A stretch of DNA of 64,000 nt from JACVRW01 sp963846505 (lineage in GTDB: Bacteria; Actinomycetota; Thermoleophilia; Solirubrobacterales; Thermoleophilaceae), in assembly GCA_963846505.1 (NCBI GenBank), contig CAWJWD010000004.1, positions 992,001 to 1,056,000 on the forward strand, written 5' to 3'. Position numbers and translations under genes: made by a program. The notes beneath the pieces are model-generated. The model did no database searches and had not been told where the DNA came from. It saw only the letters and a program-made list of their open reading frames with translations. This document shows, one piece after another, positions 1 through 12,402 of this stretch (its first letter is position 1; each line of letters opens with the position of its first letter).

Positions 1-129
1 GCGATCTGGCGCCTGGCCGGCGGCAAGGTCTCGCTCGAGCCCTTCGAGCGCCTCGCCCGCCCGGTCCGGAGCGCACTCGAGCACGACGCGCAGGACGTCC
101 TGCGCTTCCTCGCCGTCGCGGCGCGGTGA
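1..129 (+). CDS. C-terminal fragment, winged-helix AlkZ-like DNA glycosylase family
   Basis: Only the last 42 codons lie in the window; the frame is open from base 1 to TGA 127-129. The tail reads IWRLAGGKVSLEPFERL followed by a helix ending DVLRFLAVAAR. This strand-turn-strand plus terminal helix resembles the end of winged-helix (HTH_42/AlkZ-like) proteins, which bind DNA and in some members excise alkylated or crosslinked bases. The assignment rests on a short tail only. It converges on the XRE-type regulator downstream, with 47 bases between the stops. Confidence 0.45.
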   Translation, partial: AIWRLAGGKVSLEPFERLARPVRSALEHDAQDVLRFLAVAAR

Positions 130-176
130 CGCACCGAGTGGTGCCCGACGCGCGGCGTCGAGCGGCACCCGTCGCC

Positions 177-434
177 CTAGGTCGCGCCCTGCTCGGCGAG
201 CTGCAGCTCGTACTCGCGCATCAACTCCACGAGCGAGATCTCCAGGCCGCGCGTGAGCAGCACGAGTCGCTCGAAGGTCGGGCTCTGCTGCGCGCGCTCG
301 ACCTTGCCGACGTGATTGCGCGAGATGCCGATCTCGAGGGCGAGCTTCTCTTGCGAGAGCCCCTTTCCCTTCCGAAATCCGCGTAGCGCGTCACCGAGGG
401 CTGCTCCCTCCGGACTTCTCGGACCCGATGCCAC
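177..434 (-). CDS. XRE-family helix-turn-helix transcriptional regulator
   Basis: An 85-residue, single-domain protein. Residues 13-70 form a Cro/C1-type HTH: LGDALRGFRKGKGLSQEKLA for the first helices, then IGISRNHVGKVERA for the turn and recognition helix, and a hydrophobic C-terminal helix (LVLLTRGLEISLVELM). This is the usual size for a one-domain XRE repressor. The start is GTG 434. An unusually AT-rich stretch lies just upstream (479-527) and probably holds its promoter. The ligand or target is not visible; self-regulation is the usual habit of such proteins. The gene is intact, unlike most of its neighbours. Confidence 0.85.
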   Translation of the reverse strand: MASGPRSPEGAALGDALRGFRKGKGLSQEKLALEIGISRNHVGKVERAQQSPTFERLVLLTRGLEISLVELMREYELQLAEQGAT

Positions 435-478
435 TTGCCGAGCACCGTTTCAACGATCTCCAGTGGAATCCACACCCT

Positions 479-527
479 ATAGTGCACATTTTGATGCTTA
501 TACGTTTCTTAACATTCCTAAAGCGCA
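479..527 (-). promoter_or_regulatory. AT-rich island, candidate promoter of the XRE regulator
   Basis: About 50 bases of clearly AT-rich sequence in a genome of about 70% GC, between the helicase stop (600) and the XRE start (434). On the minus strand it contains GTTAAGAAACGTATAAGC and CACTATAGGG, giving TATAAG and TATAGG as -10-like hexamers. No -35 with ideal spacing is clear. The remaining bases 528-599 show no feature I can name. Confidence 0.35.
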
Positions 528-599
528 CGGTTGTGGAGCGCTGCCAGCGAACGAACAGCGGTGCGCGGAGCGTGTCCGGCCGGCGCACAGGCGGGTCGT

Positions 600-2208
600 T
601 CAGCGACCCGAGAGGTCGCGCCGCAGCAGTGCGATGCTCTGCTCGAGCTGATCGCGCGTGGCGGCGCTGACCGACGGAGCTCCCGTCGCGCGGTTGATGC
701 GCGCATGGATGACCTTGTGCTCCTCGCGCGTCTTCTGCGAGACCAGTCCGACGAGGCGGGAGCGCTCGGCGCGCAGCTTCTCGCGCGAGACGAAGGCGGC
801 CTCGGGCGCCGCCGGTGGTGGCGCGACGGCGGCGACGCGGCGACGGAGGCGGCGGGGGCTCGTCGCCGGTCGAGAACAGCTGCAGCGTCGTCTGGCTGAG
901 GATCGCCTCGTCGAGCTCGCCCGAGGAGCTGAGCGTCTCGAAGCCGACGCCCTCCCCCCGCTCGGCCCGCTCGGGCTGCTCGCCCTCCTCCTCGCCCAGG
1001 CCCAGCAGCTCCAGCGCGTGGCGGCGCTCGTCCTCGATCTCGATCGCCAGCCGCTTGAGCCGCAGGTCGGCCGGCATCAGCAGGTAGCTCATCTGCCGCC
1101 TGGGCGCCGGGGTGCGACGGATGAAGCGGCCGACGACCTGGCGGAAGAACAGCTCCGTGCGCGCGGGCGTGGCGTAGACGCCGACGCGCAGGCGCGGGAT
1201 GTCGACGCCCTCGGAGACCATCAGCACCGACACCAGCCAGCGCGCCCGCGAGGCACTGAAGGCAGCGATGCGCGCGCTCGCCTCGAGCTCGTCGCTGGTG
1301 ACGACGTCCGGCCGCTCGCCGCAGATCCGACCCAGCCGCTCGGCGATCGAGCGGGCGTGCTCCTGGTCGGCCGCGAGCACCAGCCCGCCTGCGTCGGGCT
1401 GCCCGGCCGCGCGCACGTCGGAGAGCTTGGCGTCCGCGTCGCGCAGCACCTCGCCCATCCAGTCGCCCTCGGGTCGAGCGCGGTGCGCAGCCGGCGGGCC
1501 TCCTCGGCGCGCGGCAGCACCGTGTCGAAGTCCGCGCTGCGCAGGCGGCCGTCGCTCTTCCACTCCATCTCGCCGTCGTAGGGCAGGAAGGTGATCGGCC
1601 GGCAGACCTCGTCGACGAGCGCCTGCGGGTAGCCGTAGACGAAGTCCGCGCGGCTGACGCCGTCGGCGTCGTAGCTGACCCATGGGATCGCCGAGTTGTC
1701 CGAGCGGAACGGCGTGCCGGAGAGCAGCAGCCGGAAGACCGCGCCGTCGAAGGCCTCCCGCGCGCGCATGCCCCAGGCGGCCTGATCGCCCATGTGGTGC
1801 GGCTCGTCGGCGATCAGCAGCGTCGGCCGGCCGGTTCCGCGGGCATGGACGCGCGGACCGGCCGCGATCGTCTGGTAGGTGACCGCCACGCCGTGGCGGT
1901 CGCGCGGCTCGACGCCCTCCGCGTTCGGGCGGTTCGGCTCGAGGTCGATGCCGTGGCGCGCGGCTGCCGCCGCCCACTGGCGGCAGATGTGGGTGGTCGG
2001 CCCGGCGACCACCACCCGGGAGACGCGGCCGGAGCGCAGCATCTCCGCCGCCACGTGCAGGCCGAAGGTGGTCTTGCCCGCGGCGGGGGTCGCCGAGGCG
2101 AGGAAGCTCGTCCCGCCGATGGGCTGCCAAGGCGGCCGCGGCGGCGCTCTGCCAGGCGCGCAGCGGCGGCGGCGCGACGGCGACGGAGGAGGTCGAGACG
2201 GCGTTCAC
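600..2208 (-). CDS. DEAD/DEAH-box helicase (type III restriction / UvrB-like SF2 fold), frameshifted
   Basis: Superfamily 2 helicase/ATPase read across at least three frames. In order from the N-terminus: LRAWQSAAAAALA lead-in, Walker A TPAAGKTTFG, motif Ia VVVAGPTTHI, DEAH-type motif II IADEPHHMGD, motif III LLSGTPFRSD, then in another frame the second RecA domain ending VSEGVDIPRL and motif VI QVVGRFIRRTP. A charged C-terminus ends LLRRDLSGR before TGA 602-600. Start chosen: GTG 2208. About 535 residues, normal for single-polypeptide helicases of this type. It probably acts on DNA as an ATP-driven translocase; partners are unknown. The frame breaks look like base indels, since all motifs survive. 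Confidence 0.8.
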
Positions 2209-2263
2209 GGAGCGCGGCAAGCTAGGCGCTGCGTCGGACGACGAGGGCCTGGCGGTCGAGGAC

Positions 2264-2462
2264 GTGTACGCGCTGCTGGTCGAGCGCGAGAGCGACTTCG
2301 AGCTCCAGTTCGACCACGTGATCCCGGTCGTGCTCGGCGGCGCCATGAGCGCCGAGAACCTGCAGCTGCTGTGCGCGACCTGCAATCGCGCCAAGGGCGG
2401 CTCGCTCCAGCCGAGCGGTCACTCGACTGTCACGACCTGCACGCCGGCACCGTCCACTCTAG
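2264..2462 (+). pseudogene. HNH endonuclease C-terminal part, frame-disrupted
   Basis: The plus strand encodes a convincing HNH ββα-metal core: LQFDHVIPVVLGG (first His), AENLQLLC (Asn), then CATCNRAKGGS, the zinc-knuckle/Asn end typical of bacterial HNH nucleases. The upstream Cys pair and leading helix expected of the family are not recognisable. In the given frame there is no stop, and the frame runs on into the downstream oxidase gene. A TAG in frame 3 (2460-2462) is the likely true end after a lost or gained base. Its 5' part would lie against the divergent helicase start at 2208. It could be a real short gene damaged by sequence errors or a remnant. Confidence 0.5.
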
Positions 2463-2494
2463 GCTCGCCCCATCCAACCCCGGAGGCTCCCGCG

Positions 2495-3881
2495 ATGACG
2501 ACCGATCCCCAGCTCGACCTCGACCCGCTGCGCACCGCCCTCGGCGGCGCCGTGACCACCGCCGCCGACGACGGCTGGGACGCCGCTCGCATGGCCTGGA
2601 ACCTCGCCGCCGACCAACGCCCGGCGGCCGTCGTGCACGCCGAGGACGCCGCCGACGTGCAGGCGGCCGTGGACTTCGCACGCTCGGCCGGGGTCGGCAT
2701 CGCCGTCCAGGGCACGGGCCACGGTGCCTTCCCGCTCGAACCGCTGGACGGCCTGCTGCTGCTCAAGACCACCCGCATGACCGGCGTCGAGATCGACGTC
2801 GAGGCGCGGCGCGCGCGGGCGGAGGCGGGTGCGCTCTGGGGCGACGTCGTCGCCGCCGCGGGCCAGCACGGCCTGGCGGCACTGCACGGCTCCTCGCCCG
2901 GACACCGGCGTCGTCGGCTACACGCTCGGCGGCGGCATCGGCTGGCTCGCACGCCGTCACGGCCTCGCCTGCAACCGCGTGCGCGCGGTCGAGCTGGTCA
3001 CCGCCGACGGCGAGGCACGCCGCGTCGACGCCGACGCCGACCCGGACCTGTTCTGGGCGCTGCGCGGCGGTGGCGGCAGCTTCGGCGCGGTGACCGCGAT
3101 CGAGTTCGACCTCTTCGAGCTGCCGGAGATCTACGCCGGCGCGCTGTTCTGGCCCGCCGCCGCCAGCACCGAGATCCTGCAGGCGTACCGCGAGTGGGCA
3201 CACGACGCGCCCGAGGAGCTGACCTCGATCATCCGCCTGCTGCGGCTCCCGCCGCTGCCCGAGGTGCCCGAGCCGCTGCGCGACACGCCCGTGATCGACC
3301 TCGGCTTCGCCTACGCGGGCGACCCGGCCGCGGGGGAGGAGCTGATCCGACCGCTGCGCGAACTGGCGCCGACGATGATCGACACCTGCGGCACCGTCTC
3401 CGCCACCGAGCTGGGCAGCCTGCACGGGGACCCCGAGCAGCCGGTGCCCGGCCTCGGCAACCACACGCTGCTGCGCGAGCTGACCCCCGAGACCGTGGAC
3501 GCCCTGATCGACGTCGCCGGCCACGAGTCGGGCAGCCCGCTGCTCGCCGTCGAGCTGCGCCAGCTCGGCGGCGCGCTGGGCCGCGCCGACGAGGGCAGCG
3601 GCGCACTCGCGGCGCTCGACGGCGATTACGTGCTCTACGGCGTCGGCGTGCCGATGACGCCCGAACTCGGCAAGGCGGTCCCGGAGCGCCTGCGCGCGGT
3701 GATCGAGGCCGTCGGCCCCTGGACGACGGGTGGCAGCTACCTCAACTTCGGCGACGCGCCGGGCGAGGACACCGCGAGGGCCTTCGACGCCGACACCTAC
3801 GCCCGTCTGCGCGGCGTCAAGCGCGACTACGACCCGGGCGACATGTTCCGCTCCAACCACCCGGTTCCGCCGGCGGACTGA
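2495..3881 (+). CDS. FAD-binding (PCMH/BBE type) oxidoreductase, one frameshift
   Basis: Berberine-bridge/6-hydroxynicotine-oxidase-like flavoprotein of about 460 residues. The N-terminal PCMH domain shows PAAVVHAEDAADVQAAVDFA, then GTGHGAFPLE and, after a frame change, GYTLGGGIGWLARRHGL, the flavin pyrophosphate-binding stretch. The C-terminal BBE segment ends LRGVKRDYDPGDMFRSNHPV, the usual closing motif. An extra G near 2899 (tcgcccggacacc) shifts the frame between ALHGSSP and TGVVGY; removing it restores one protein. ATG 2495 follows a GGAGG at 2482-2486. Substrate unknown; members oxidise alcohols, sugars or alkaloid amines with O2. Confidence 0.85.
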
Positions 3882-4024
3882 GGCCGACGACCTCGAGCGC
3901 GTCGACGCCACGCTCGTGCGGAGCATCCGCCGCACGGTGGGTCGGTCGCCGCCTGGGGTCGGCAGGGACGATATTCGGGGGACAAATACCATTCAAGCCT
4001 TGCCCATCGCTAGCCTGGCGCGCC

Positions 4025-5463
4025 ATGCGGGCGCTGCTCCAAGAGCTCATGGATGCCGCAGCCAGCCACGCCGACTACGCCGACGCGCGCTACGTCCGCA
4101 CGCGCTACGAGCACCTCTCGGCCGCAACGGCAAGCTCGACCGGCTCGACTCCGACGAGCGTGAGGGCGTCGGCGTGCGCGTGCGCGTCGGTGGCGCCTGG
4201 GGCTTCGCGGCCGTGCGCGGCAGCGAGCGCGCGGACGTCGAGGCGGCGCTCGAGCGAGCGCTGGCGGTGGCGCAGGGCACAGCCGGCGGCGCCGGGCGGC
4301 GAGCTCGCGCCGGAGCCGCCCGCGCACGGCGACTGGGTCAGCCCGGTCGAGCGCGACCCTTCGCCGTCTCGCTCGAGGACAAGCTCGGCGTGCTGGCCGC
4401 CGCGGAGGCCGCCCTGCGCGAGCAGCCCGGTCTCACGACCACCGAAGCGAGCTTCCAGGCGCTGCAGGTGGAGAAGCTGCTGGCCTCGACCGAGGGCGCG
4501 CTCTGCGAGCAGCGCACGACGCGAGTGCGGCGGCGGGCTGATGGCGGTCGCCGTCGACGGCCACGAGAGCCAGGTCCGCTCCTACCCCGCCTCACACGGC
4601 GGCTCGATCGCCCAGGCCGGCTACGAGCACTTCCTCGGGCTCGACCTGCCCGGGCACGCGCCGCGCGTCGCCGAGGAGGCCGTCGCGCTGCTGAGCGCAC
4701 CCGCCTGCCCCGCCCGGCGCACGACGCTGATCCTCGCCGGCGAGCAGCTCGGCCTGCAACTGCACGAGTCGGTCGGGCACGCCGTCGAGCTGGACCGGGT
4801 GCTCGGGCGCGAGGCCTCGTATGCGGGCACGAGCTTCGTCGGCCCCGACGGCGTCGGCAGCCTGCGCTTCGGCTCCGAGCACGTCGACGTGACCGCCGAC
4901 GCGACCACCCCCGGCGCGCTCGGCAGCTTCCGCTGGGACGACGAGGGCGTCGCCGGACAGGCGGTGCCGATCGTGCGCTCGGGCGTGCTGGCGGGCTTCC
5001 TGTCCTCGCGCGAGACGGCGGCCGAGATCGGCCTGCCGCGCTCGGGCGGCTGCATGCGCGCGGACGGCTTCGCCCGGCAGCCGATCGTGCGCATGACGAA
5101 CGTCAACCTCGAGCCCGGGCACCGCCGGCAGCCTCGAGGACCTGGTCGCCGACACGGACGACGGCATCTTGATCGAGACCAACCGCTCGTGGTCGATCGA
5201 CAACCGCCGCCTGCACTTCCAGTTCGGCGGCGAGGCCGCCTGGGAGATCCGCGGACGGCGAGCGCGGCCGGCTGCTGCGCAACCCCACCTACGCGGGCCG
5301 CACGCCCGTCTTCTGGGCCAGCTGCGACGCCGTGTGCTCCGCGGACGAGTGGCAGCTGGTCTCGCTGCTGAACTGCGGCAAGGGGGAGCCAGGGCAGGAG
5401 GCCCGCGTCTCGCACGGCTCCGCCCCGGCCCGCTTCCGCGACGTGCAGGTCGGCGTCGCGTGA
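4025..5463 (+). CDS. tldD: TldD metalloprotease, frameshifted
   Basis: Zinc protease TldD of the TldD/PmbA (TldE) heterodimer, which degrades unfolded or modified peptides and matures ribosomal peptides such as microcins. The N-terminal domain reads SHADYADARYVRTRYE and GVGVRVRVGGAWGFAAVRG. The catalytic C-terminal domain has the HExxxH signature LQLHESVGHAVELDRVLG and downstream GFLSSRETAAEIGLPRSGG and NRSWSIDNRRLHFQFG. At least four frame changes are needed over about 475 codons. ATG 4025 begins the typical first helix. The pmbA-like partner follows 19 bases downstream, so the two form an operon. In the 143 bases upstream I see no clear promoter. Confidence 0.88.
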
Positions 5464-5482
5464 GCGTGCCCGTGGTGCCCGG

Positions 5483-6854
5483 GTGAACGCGTCCGCCGGC
5501 GACCTGGCCCAGCGCGCCCTCGCGCGCGCGGGCGCGGACGCGCTCGTGCAAGTCACGCGCGAGCGCTCGCTGCTGCTGCGCTTCGCCGCCTCGCAGCCGA
5601 CCCAGGCGACGTCGGTCGACGACGTCACGATCGAGGTCGCCGTCCTGCACGACGGCCACGTCGGCCGTGCCGCGACCAATCGCAGCGACGACAGCGCCCT
5701 GGCAGACTGCGCGACGCAGCGCGCGCCGAGCCGCCCGAGCGGCGGCCACGGCCGCGGGCCGGGGCGCCTATCCAGGCTTTCCCACCCCCCGCCCGGGCCG
5801 CACGCACGACGGCCACGACCCGGCGACGGCAGCGCTCGATCCCGCGCCAGGGCGGAGCCGCGCTGGCAACCGCCTTCGACGGCCGCGCGACCGGCAGCGC
5901 TCGAGGCCCACGGGGTCTGGACGGCAGGCGAGGTCGAGACCGCGGTCGCGAGCGGCGACGAGGTGGCGACCGACCGCGTCACCGACGCCTTCCTGAAGGT
6001 GATCTGCATCGATCCCCGCACGGGCCGCAGCGGCTACGCGCGCAGGCTGCGGCGTGTCCGCGGACGCGCTCGACGCCGGCGCGCTGGCGCAGCAGGCGGC
6101 GGCCAAGGCGGCGTTCGCGGGTGAGCCGGCGGCGCTGGAACCCGGCGAGCTACCCGGTGGTGCTCGAGGCGCACGCGCGTCGGCACGCTGCTGTTCGAGC
6201 TCGGACCGATCGCCTTCAACGGGCTCGCGCACGTCGAGGACCGCGGTGCGCTCGCCGGGCGGCTCGGCACGCGCGTGGCCGCGCCCGCGATCAACCTCTC
6301 CGACTCGCCTCGCTTCGCCACCACGCTGCCACGCGCGATCGACGCCGAGGGCGTGCCGAAGGCCCCGCTGCCGCTGATCCAGGACGGCGTCGCGCACCGC
6401 GTCACCCATGACACCCGCAGCGCGGCGCTGGCGGGGACCGAGTCGACCGGCCACGCGCTCGCTCCCGGCGGCGCGCCCGAGGGACCGGGCCCGTCGAACC
6501 TCGTGCTGGCCGGCGGCGGCGCGGCCGACGAGCGGGAGCTGTGCGCGCCGATCGAGCGCGGCGTCTACGTGACGCGCCTCTGGTACGCCAACGTCGTGCG
6601 CCCGAAGGAGACGCTCGCCACCGCCGTCACCCGCGACGGCACCTTCCTGATCGAGGACGGCCGCATCAGCCGACCGCTCGCGGACCTGCGCATGACCGAC
6701 GAGCATCCTCGGTGCGCTCAGCCGCGTGCAGGCGCTGACGAGCCGCCAGCAGCTCGTCACCGAGGGCGAGTTCTACGGCCGTCGCTTCGCCTCGGGCGGC
6801 GTCTGCCCGGCGTTGCGGATCGGCGCGCTGCGCTTCACCGGCCCGGCCGGCTGA
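5483..6854 (+). CDS. PmbA/TldE-family protein, heavily frameshifted
   Basis: The second, non-catalytic half of the TldD/PmbA protease. It starts at GTG 5483, and residues LAQRALARAGADALVQVTRE match the N-terminal fold of TldD without the zinc motif. Later segments: GEVETAVASGDEVATDRVTD, LPVVLEAHA, NGLAHVEDRGALAGRLGTRV, STGHALAPGGAPEGPGPSNL, and the family ending RISRPLADLRMT ... GGVCPALRIGALRFTG. The region 5690-6200 is so broken that single codons cannot be trusted. No HExxxH is seen, as expected for PmbA. It ends 6 bases before the convergent secG stop. Confidence 0.82.
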
Positions 6855-6860
6855 GCGACG

Positions 6861-7087
6861 CTAGAGCTGCAGCAGGACCAGGACGTTCGCGACGAACAGC
6901 AGCGAGAAGAAGATCGTCCAGCGGTTGAGGTTGCGCTCGACCAGCGAGCCGCCGCCGAGCGGGCCGCGCGCCGGTGCCGACGCCGAAGGCGCCCGAGAGA
7001 CCGGCGTCCTTGCCCGAGTGCATCAGGATCAGCACGATCACGATCACCGACGAGGATGACCTGTACTCCGCTGAGGATCGCTTCCAC
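6861..7087 (-). CDS. secG: Preprotein translocase subunit SecG, frameshifted
   Basis: Small inner-membrane subunit of the SecYEG protein-export channel. GTG 7087 starts MEAILSGVQVILV, then in other frames VIVIVLILMHSGKDAGLSGA (first membrane helix and the conserved cytoplasmic loop), followed by LVERNLNRWT and a second helix IFFSLLFVANVLVLLQL before TAG. Length about 75 residues, normal for SecG. Two or three indels break it. In many actinobacteria secG follows tpiA; here it lies 22 kb away, downstream of cytochrome c maturation genes. Confidence 0.85.
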
Positions 7088-7114
7088 GCGGCCGAAGAGT
7101 AGCGGGCAGGCCGC

Positions 7115-7403
7115 TCAGGGCCGTGCGCGCCCTCCGAGCTGGTCCAGCGCGTCGCAGGATCTCGATCGCCTCGCCGCGCAGCTCGCGGTCGACCGCGCGC
7201 CAGTCCTCCTGCGGACAGCTTGCCCATCCGGTGGTCGAGCTCGGCGTCGCGGATCTCGCGGTACTTGGCCTCCTTGGCCGCCTCGAGCTCCTCCCGCTCG
7301 GCCTCGCTCGCGCGTCGGCGACCTCCCGCTCGCGCGAGAACGGGCGCACGACGACGAGCGCGACCAGCGCCAGCAGGACGATCACCGCGAGGCCGTACTC
7401 CAT
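7115..7403 (-). CDS. Small membrane protein, CcmI-like cytochrome c biogenesis protein
   Basis: About 95 residues. An N-terminal membrane helix (GLAVIVLLALVALVVVRPFS) is followed by a charged coiled region with EREELEAAKEAKYREI and ELDHRMGKLS, ending in a helix EAIEILDALDQLGGRARP after one frame change to TGA 7117-7115. The anchor plus KYREIxDAELDxxxGKLS pattern is what actinobacterial CcmI-like proteins next to ccmF show. CcmI recruits apocytochrome c to the heme lyase. It lies 9 bases downstream of the ccmF stop and 27 bases upstream of secG, in the same direction. Confidence 0.65.
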
Positions 7404-7412
7404 GGCGGGAGC

Positions 7413-9592
<2,180 letters not shown>

Positions 9593-9992
9593 CTAGGTGT
9601 TCTTGGATTCCTTGGTGAACTTCGACGGGCACTTCGTCACGAGCGAGTCGCGCTCGGCGACGAAGGTGCCCTTGCGCAGCTCGCCCGAGACGATCACCTC
9701 GCGCCCGTCGCGGAACGGGTCCGGCACGGACGCCGGCGTAGGTGACCGGCAGCGAGTCGCTGCCGTCGCGGTCGCGGATGCGGAAGCGCAGGCCGTCGTC
9801 GCCGTGCTTGCGGATCGAGCCGTGCGACGACCTTGCCGGTCAGCTCGTAGGACTGCCCGGCGCTTGCACCTCGGACGGCTTGCTGGCCTCGGTCGAGGCG
9901 CTGAAGCTCGTGTAGATCAGCGCGGTCGCCAGCAGCAGGGCGACGCCGCCGAAGACGCCCAGGCGCAGCTTGCGCTTGCGGGAGGGATCCAT
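9593..9992 (-). CDS. ccmE: Heme chaperone CcmE, frameshifted, CxxxF variant
   Basis: Periplasmic-type heme carrier that passes heme to CcmF. ATG 9992 follows GGAGG-like sequence and starts a basic stretch MDPSRKRKLRLG and membrane anchor VFGGVALLLATALIYTSF. The OB-fold β-barrel is read in pieces: SYELTGKVV, LRFRIRDRDGSDSLPVTYAG, FRDGREVIVSGELRKGTFVA. The heme-binding end reads VTKCPSKFTKE: a Cys replaces the classical His, and Phe stands where the Tyr ligand usually is. About three indels. It directly precedes ccmF. Confidence 0.85.
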
Positions 9993-10016
9993 CGCCCCGG
10001 CATTCTGGCAGGCCGG

Positions 10017-10341
10017 CTAGCGGTTGCTCGGATGGCCCTCCCCCGGCCACGGCGAGAGCAGCAGGATCAGGCGCGCGTCGGCGGTCGCGCGGACCTCGTG
10101 CCGCTCGTTCGGCTCGAAGTGGAACAGCGCTCCGGCGCGCCCCTCGACGCTGTCGCCTCCCTGCTGCACCTCGACCTCGCCGGCGGCGACCACCAGCCAG
10201 GCTCGCTCGTGCACCTGATGCTCGTGGAGCGCCTCGCCCGCCGGGCAGGTTGATCGCGATCGCGCGCGTCTCGTCGTCCGAGCGCAGCACGCGTGGTTGG
10301 TGCGGCTGCACGTCGAGCCCGGCGATGTCCCAGCTGTCCAT
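10017..10341 (-). CDS. Small cupin-domain protein, one frameshift
   Basis: A single cupin β-barrel of about 107 residues. ATG 10341 has a strong GGGGGAGGAG upstream. The N-terminus MDSWDIAGLDVQPHQPRVLR leads to LHEHQVHERAWLVVAAGEVEVQQG, the His-x-His ... Glu cupin motif 1, and FHFEPNERHEVRATADARLI, motif 2 with the second His. It probably binds a metal and a small ligand; the reaction cannot be told. One indel near 10250 separates the first 25 residues. It lies 24 bases upstream of ccmE in the same direction and is divergent from the secreted hydrolase at 10429, leaving 87 bases for two promoters. Confidence 0.78.
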
Positions 10342-10428
10342 GACTCCTCCCCCAGTCGGGTGACCCAGGCATGATGTGCACCCGTGCCCGGCGCAACTTC
10401 CACCTGCCCGTCCGGTTACAAATGCCGG

Positions 10429-12339
10429 ATGCGTTCCCCGCGCCTGCTCGGCCCTGCCCTCTCGCTCGTCGTCCTGCTGCTTGCCCTGGCGCCCGCCGCA
10501 AGCGCCGCGCCGCCCGAGCGCACGACGCTCGAACAGCGGCTGGGAGACGCGCAGCGAGGCCGCCGCGCCTGCGCCCGAGCAGCCGGCCGCGCCCGAGGAG
10601 AGCGAGCCCGGCACGGGCGAGCAGACCGGCGCCACGCCCGCCGCGGCCGCGCCTCCCAGACCACGCCCTGGCAGGCCACGCGCGTGCCGGGCGTGTTCGA
10701 CCCGCGCGCGCTGCCCAGCCTCTACGGCGGCACGGTGCGCAGCTACCGGGTCAGCTTCACCGGCCCCAAGACGCCGCGCGGCTTCTCCTGGCGCGTCGCC
10801 TTCGACGAGGTCCGCCGCGGCGCCACGGTCTTCCTCAACGGCCGCCGCATCGGCGCCAACCGCGATCCCTACACGCCGTTCGAGGTCGACGCCAAGGGCC
10901 TCCGGCCAGGCAAGACGAACCTGCTGCGCGTCGAGGTCGACGGCCGCAAGAACCCGAAGATGCCCGAGGCCTGGTGGAACTGGATCGGGATCGTGCGCCC
11001 CGTGCACCTCGTCCCGGTCGGCCGCGCGCACATCAGCGAGCTCGGCACGATGTCCGACGTCCGCTGCACCGGTCCGGCGCGCGGCTGCAAAGCCTCGCTG
11101 CTGATCGACGGCCAAGCTCGAGCGCACTGCGGGCGTCAAGCGCATCGCGCCGCGGCTGGAGGTCCGGCTGCGCGCGCCCGGCGGGCGCGTCGTCCGCAAG
11201 ACCTTCAGGCTGTCCGCGCCAGACGGCCGCCAAGCAGCGGGTCCAGCTCGAAGCTGCCGGTGCCCGCACCGCAGCTGTGGTCGCCCGAGTCGCCCAAGCT
11301 CTACTCGGCCGAGCTGACCCTGCGCGACGGCGGCGTCGTGCAGCAGGTCGAGCAGCGCCAGGTCGGGCTGCGCTCGGTGACGGTCGTCGGCGGGCGCCTG
11401 CGGCTCAACAACCGACCGATCCAGCTGCGCGGCGCCTCGATCCACGAGGACATGCCCGGCCACGGCGCCGCGCTCACCGGGCAGGGACATGGACACGATC
11501 GTCGCCGAGCTGAAGGAGCTCGGCGCGAACGTCACGCGCTCGCACTACCTGCTCAACGAGGGCCTGCTGCGGCGCCTCGACCGGGCCGGGATCATGGTCT
11601 GGAACCAGGCCCCGATCTGGCAGCGGGACCGTCACGGCAACCTGCTCCAGTGGCCGAACCAGCGCAAGCGCGCCTGGGAGACGGTCCGGCGCACGGTGCT
11701 CGGCGCGCGCAGCCACCCCGTCGGTGATCACGCATTCGGTGGCGAACGAGCTCTGGTCGCGTCCGGACGAGCGTCCGAACAGCACCAGGCCGTACCTGAT
11801 CAAGGCCCAGGAGGTCGCGCGCGACACCGACCCGACGCTGCCGATCTCGGTCGACATCAACGGCCGGCCGGGCCATCCCGAGCAGTTCACCTACCACCGC
11901 TTCGACATGCTCGGGATCAACCAGTACTACGGCTGGTACGGCTGGGTCTCGAACTTCGACGAGCTGCCGCTGTTCCTGCAGGAGATGCGCGACAACTACC
12001 CGGACAAGGCGCTCGTGATGACCGAGTTCGGCGCCGAGGGCCGCGAGGAGCTCGCCGACGCGCCGATCGACGCGCAAGGGCGGCTACGCCTTCCAGGCGA
12101 TGCACGCCGACCGCACGCTGAACGTGCTCGACCAGGCGCCGATGTCGGGCGGCATCTACTGGACGCTGCGCGAGTTCGAGATCACGCCCGGCTGGACCGG
12201 CGGCGCCGGGCGGCGGCCGGCTCCGTACTGGCCGAACACGCGCCACCAGAAGGGCGTGCTCACCTACGACGGCGCCAAGAAGCCCGTCTGGCAGGTCGTG
12301 CACGACCACTACGCCGCCGTGCCGCTGTACACGCCCTGA
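10429..12339 (+). CDS. Secreted glycoside hydrolase family 2 enzyme, frameshifted
   Basis: Exported β-glycosidase (β-galactosidase/glucuronidase superfamily). ATG 10429 starts a signal peptide MRSPRLLGPALSLVVLLLAL ending ASA. After a damaged linker come the sugar-binding β-domain (SYRVSFTGPKTPRGFSWRVA, VFLNGRRIGANRDPYTPFEV, WWNWIGIVRPVHLV), the Ig-like domain (PQLWSPESPKLYSAELTLRD) and the TIM barrel (RLRLNNRPIQLRGASIHED). The acid/base Glu is in SVANELWS (codon near 11748) and the nucleophile Glu in MTEFGAEG (codon near 12024). It ends with a WTLREFEITPG barrel strand and GVLTYDGAKKPVWQVV. About five indels. The glycan substrate is unknown. Confidence 0.88.
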
Positions 12340-12402
12340 GGCTCGGCGGACGCTTCGCCGGGACCCTTCCCGGGCACCTCAAGGCCATCCGCCCAGCGGT
12401 CG

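Noticed and set aside
131..144. Hairpin GCACC-GAGT-GGTGC between the first two convergent genes as a terminator
   Set aside because: Only a 5-bp stem and no T-run on either strand; expected by chance in GC-rich DNA.
391..2394. A 667-codon minus-strand frame
   Set aside because: Only its middle matches the helicase; the first 60 codons are antisense to the HNH core and the last part is antisense of the XRE gene.
2264..5371. A 1035-codon open frame on the plus strand
   Set aside because: It is a chimera created by indels: HNH tail, oxidase N-terminus, noise, then TldD pieces. The real genes end and start inside it.
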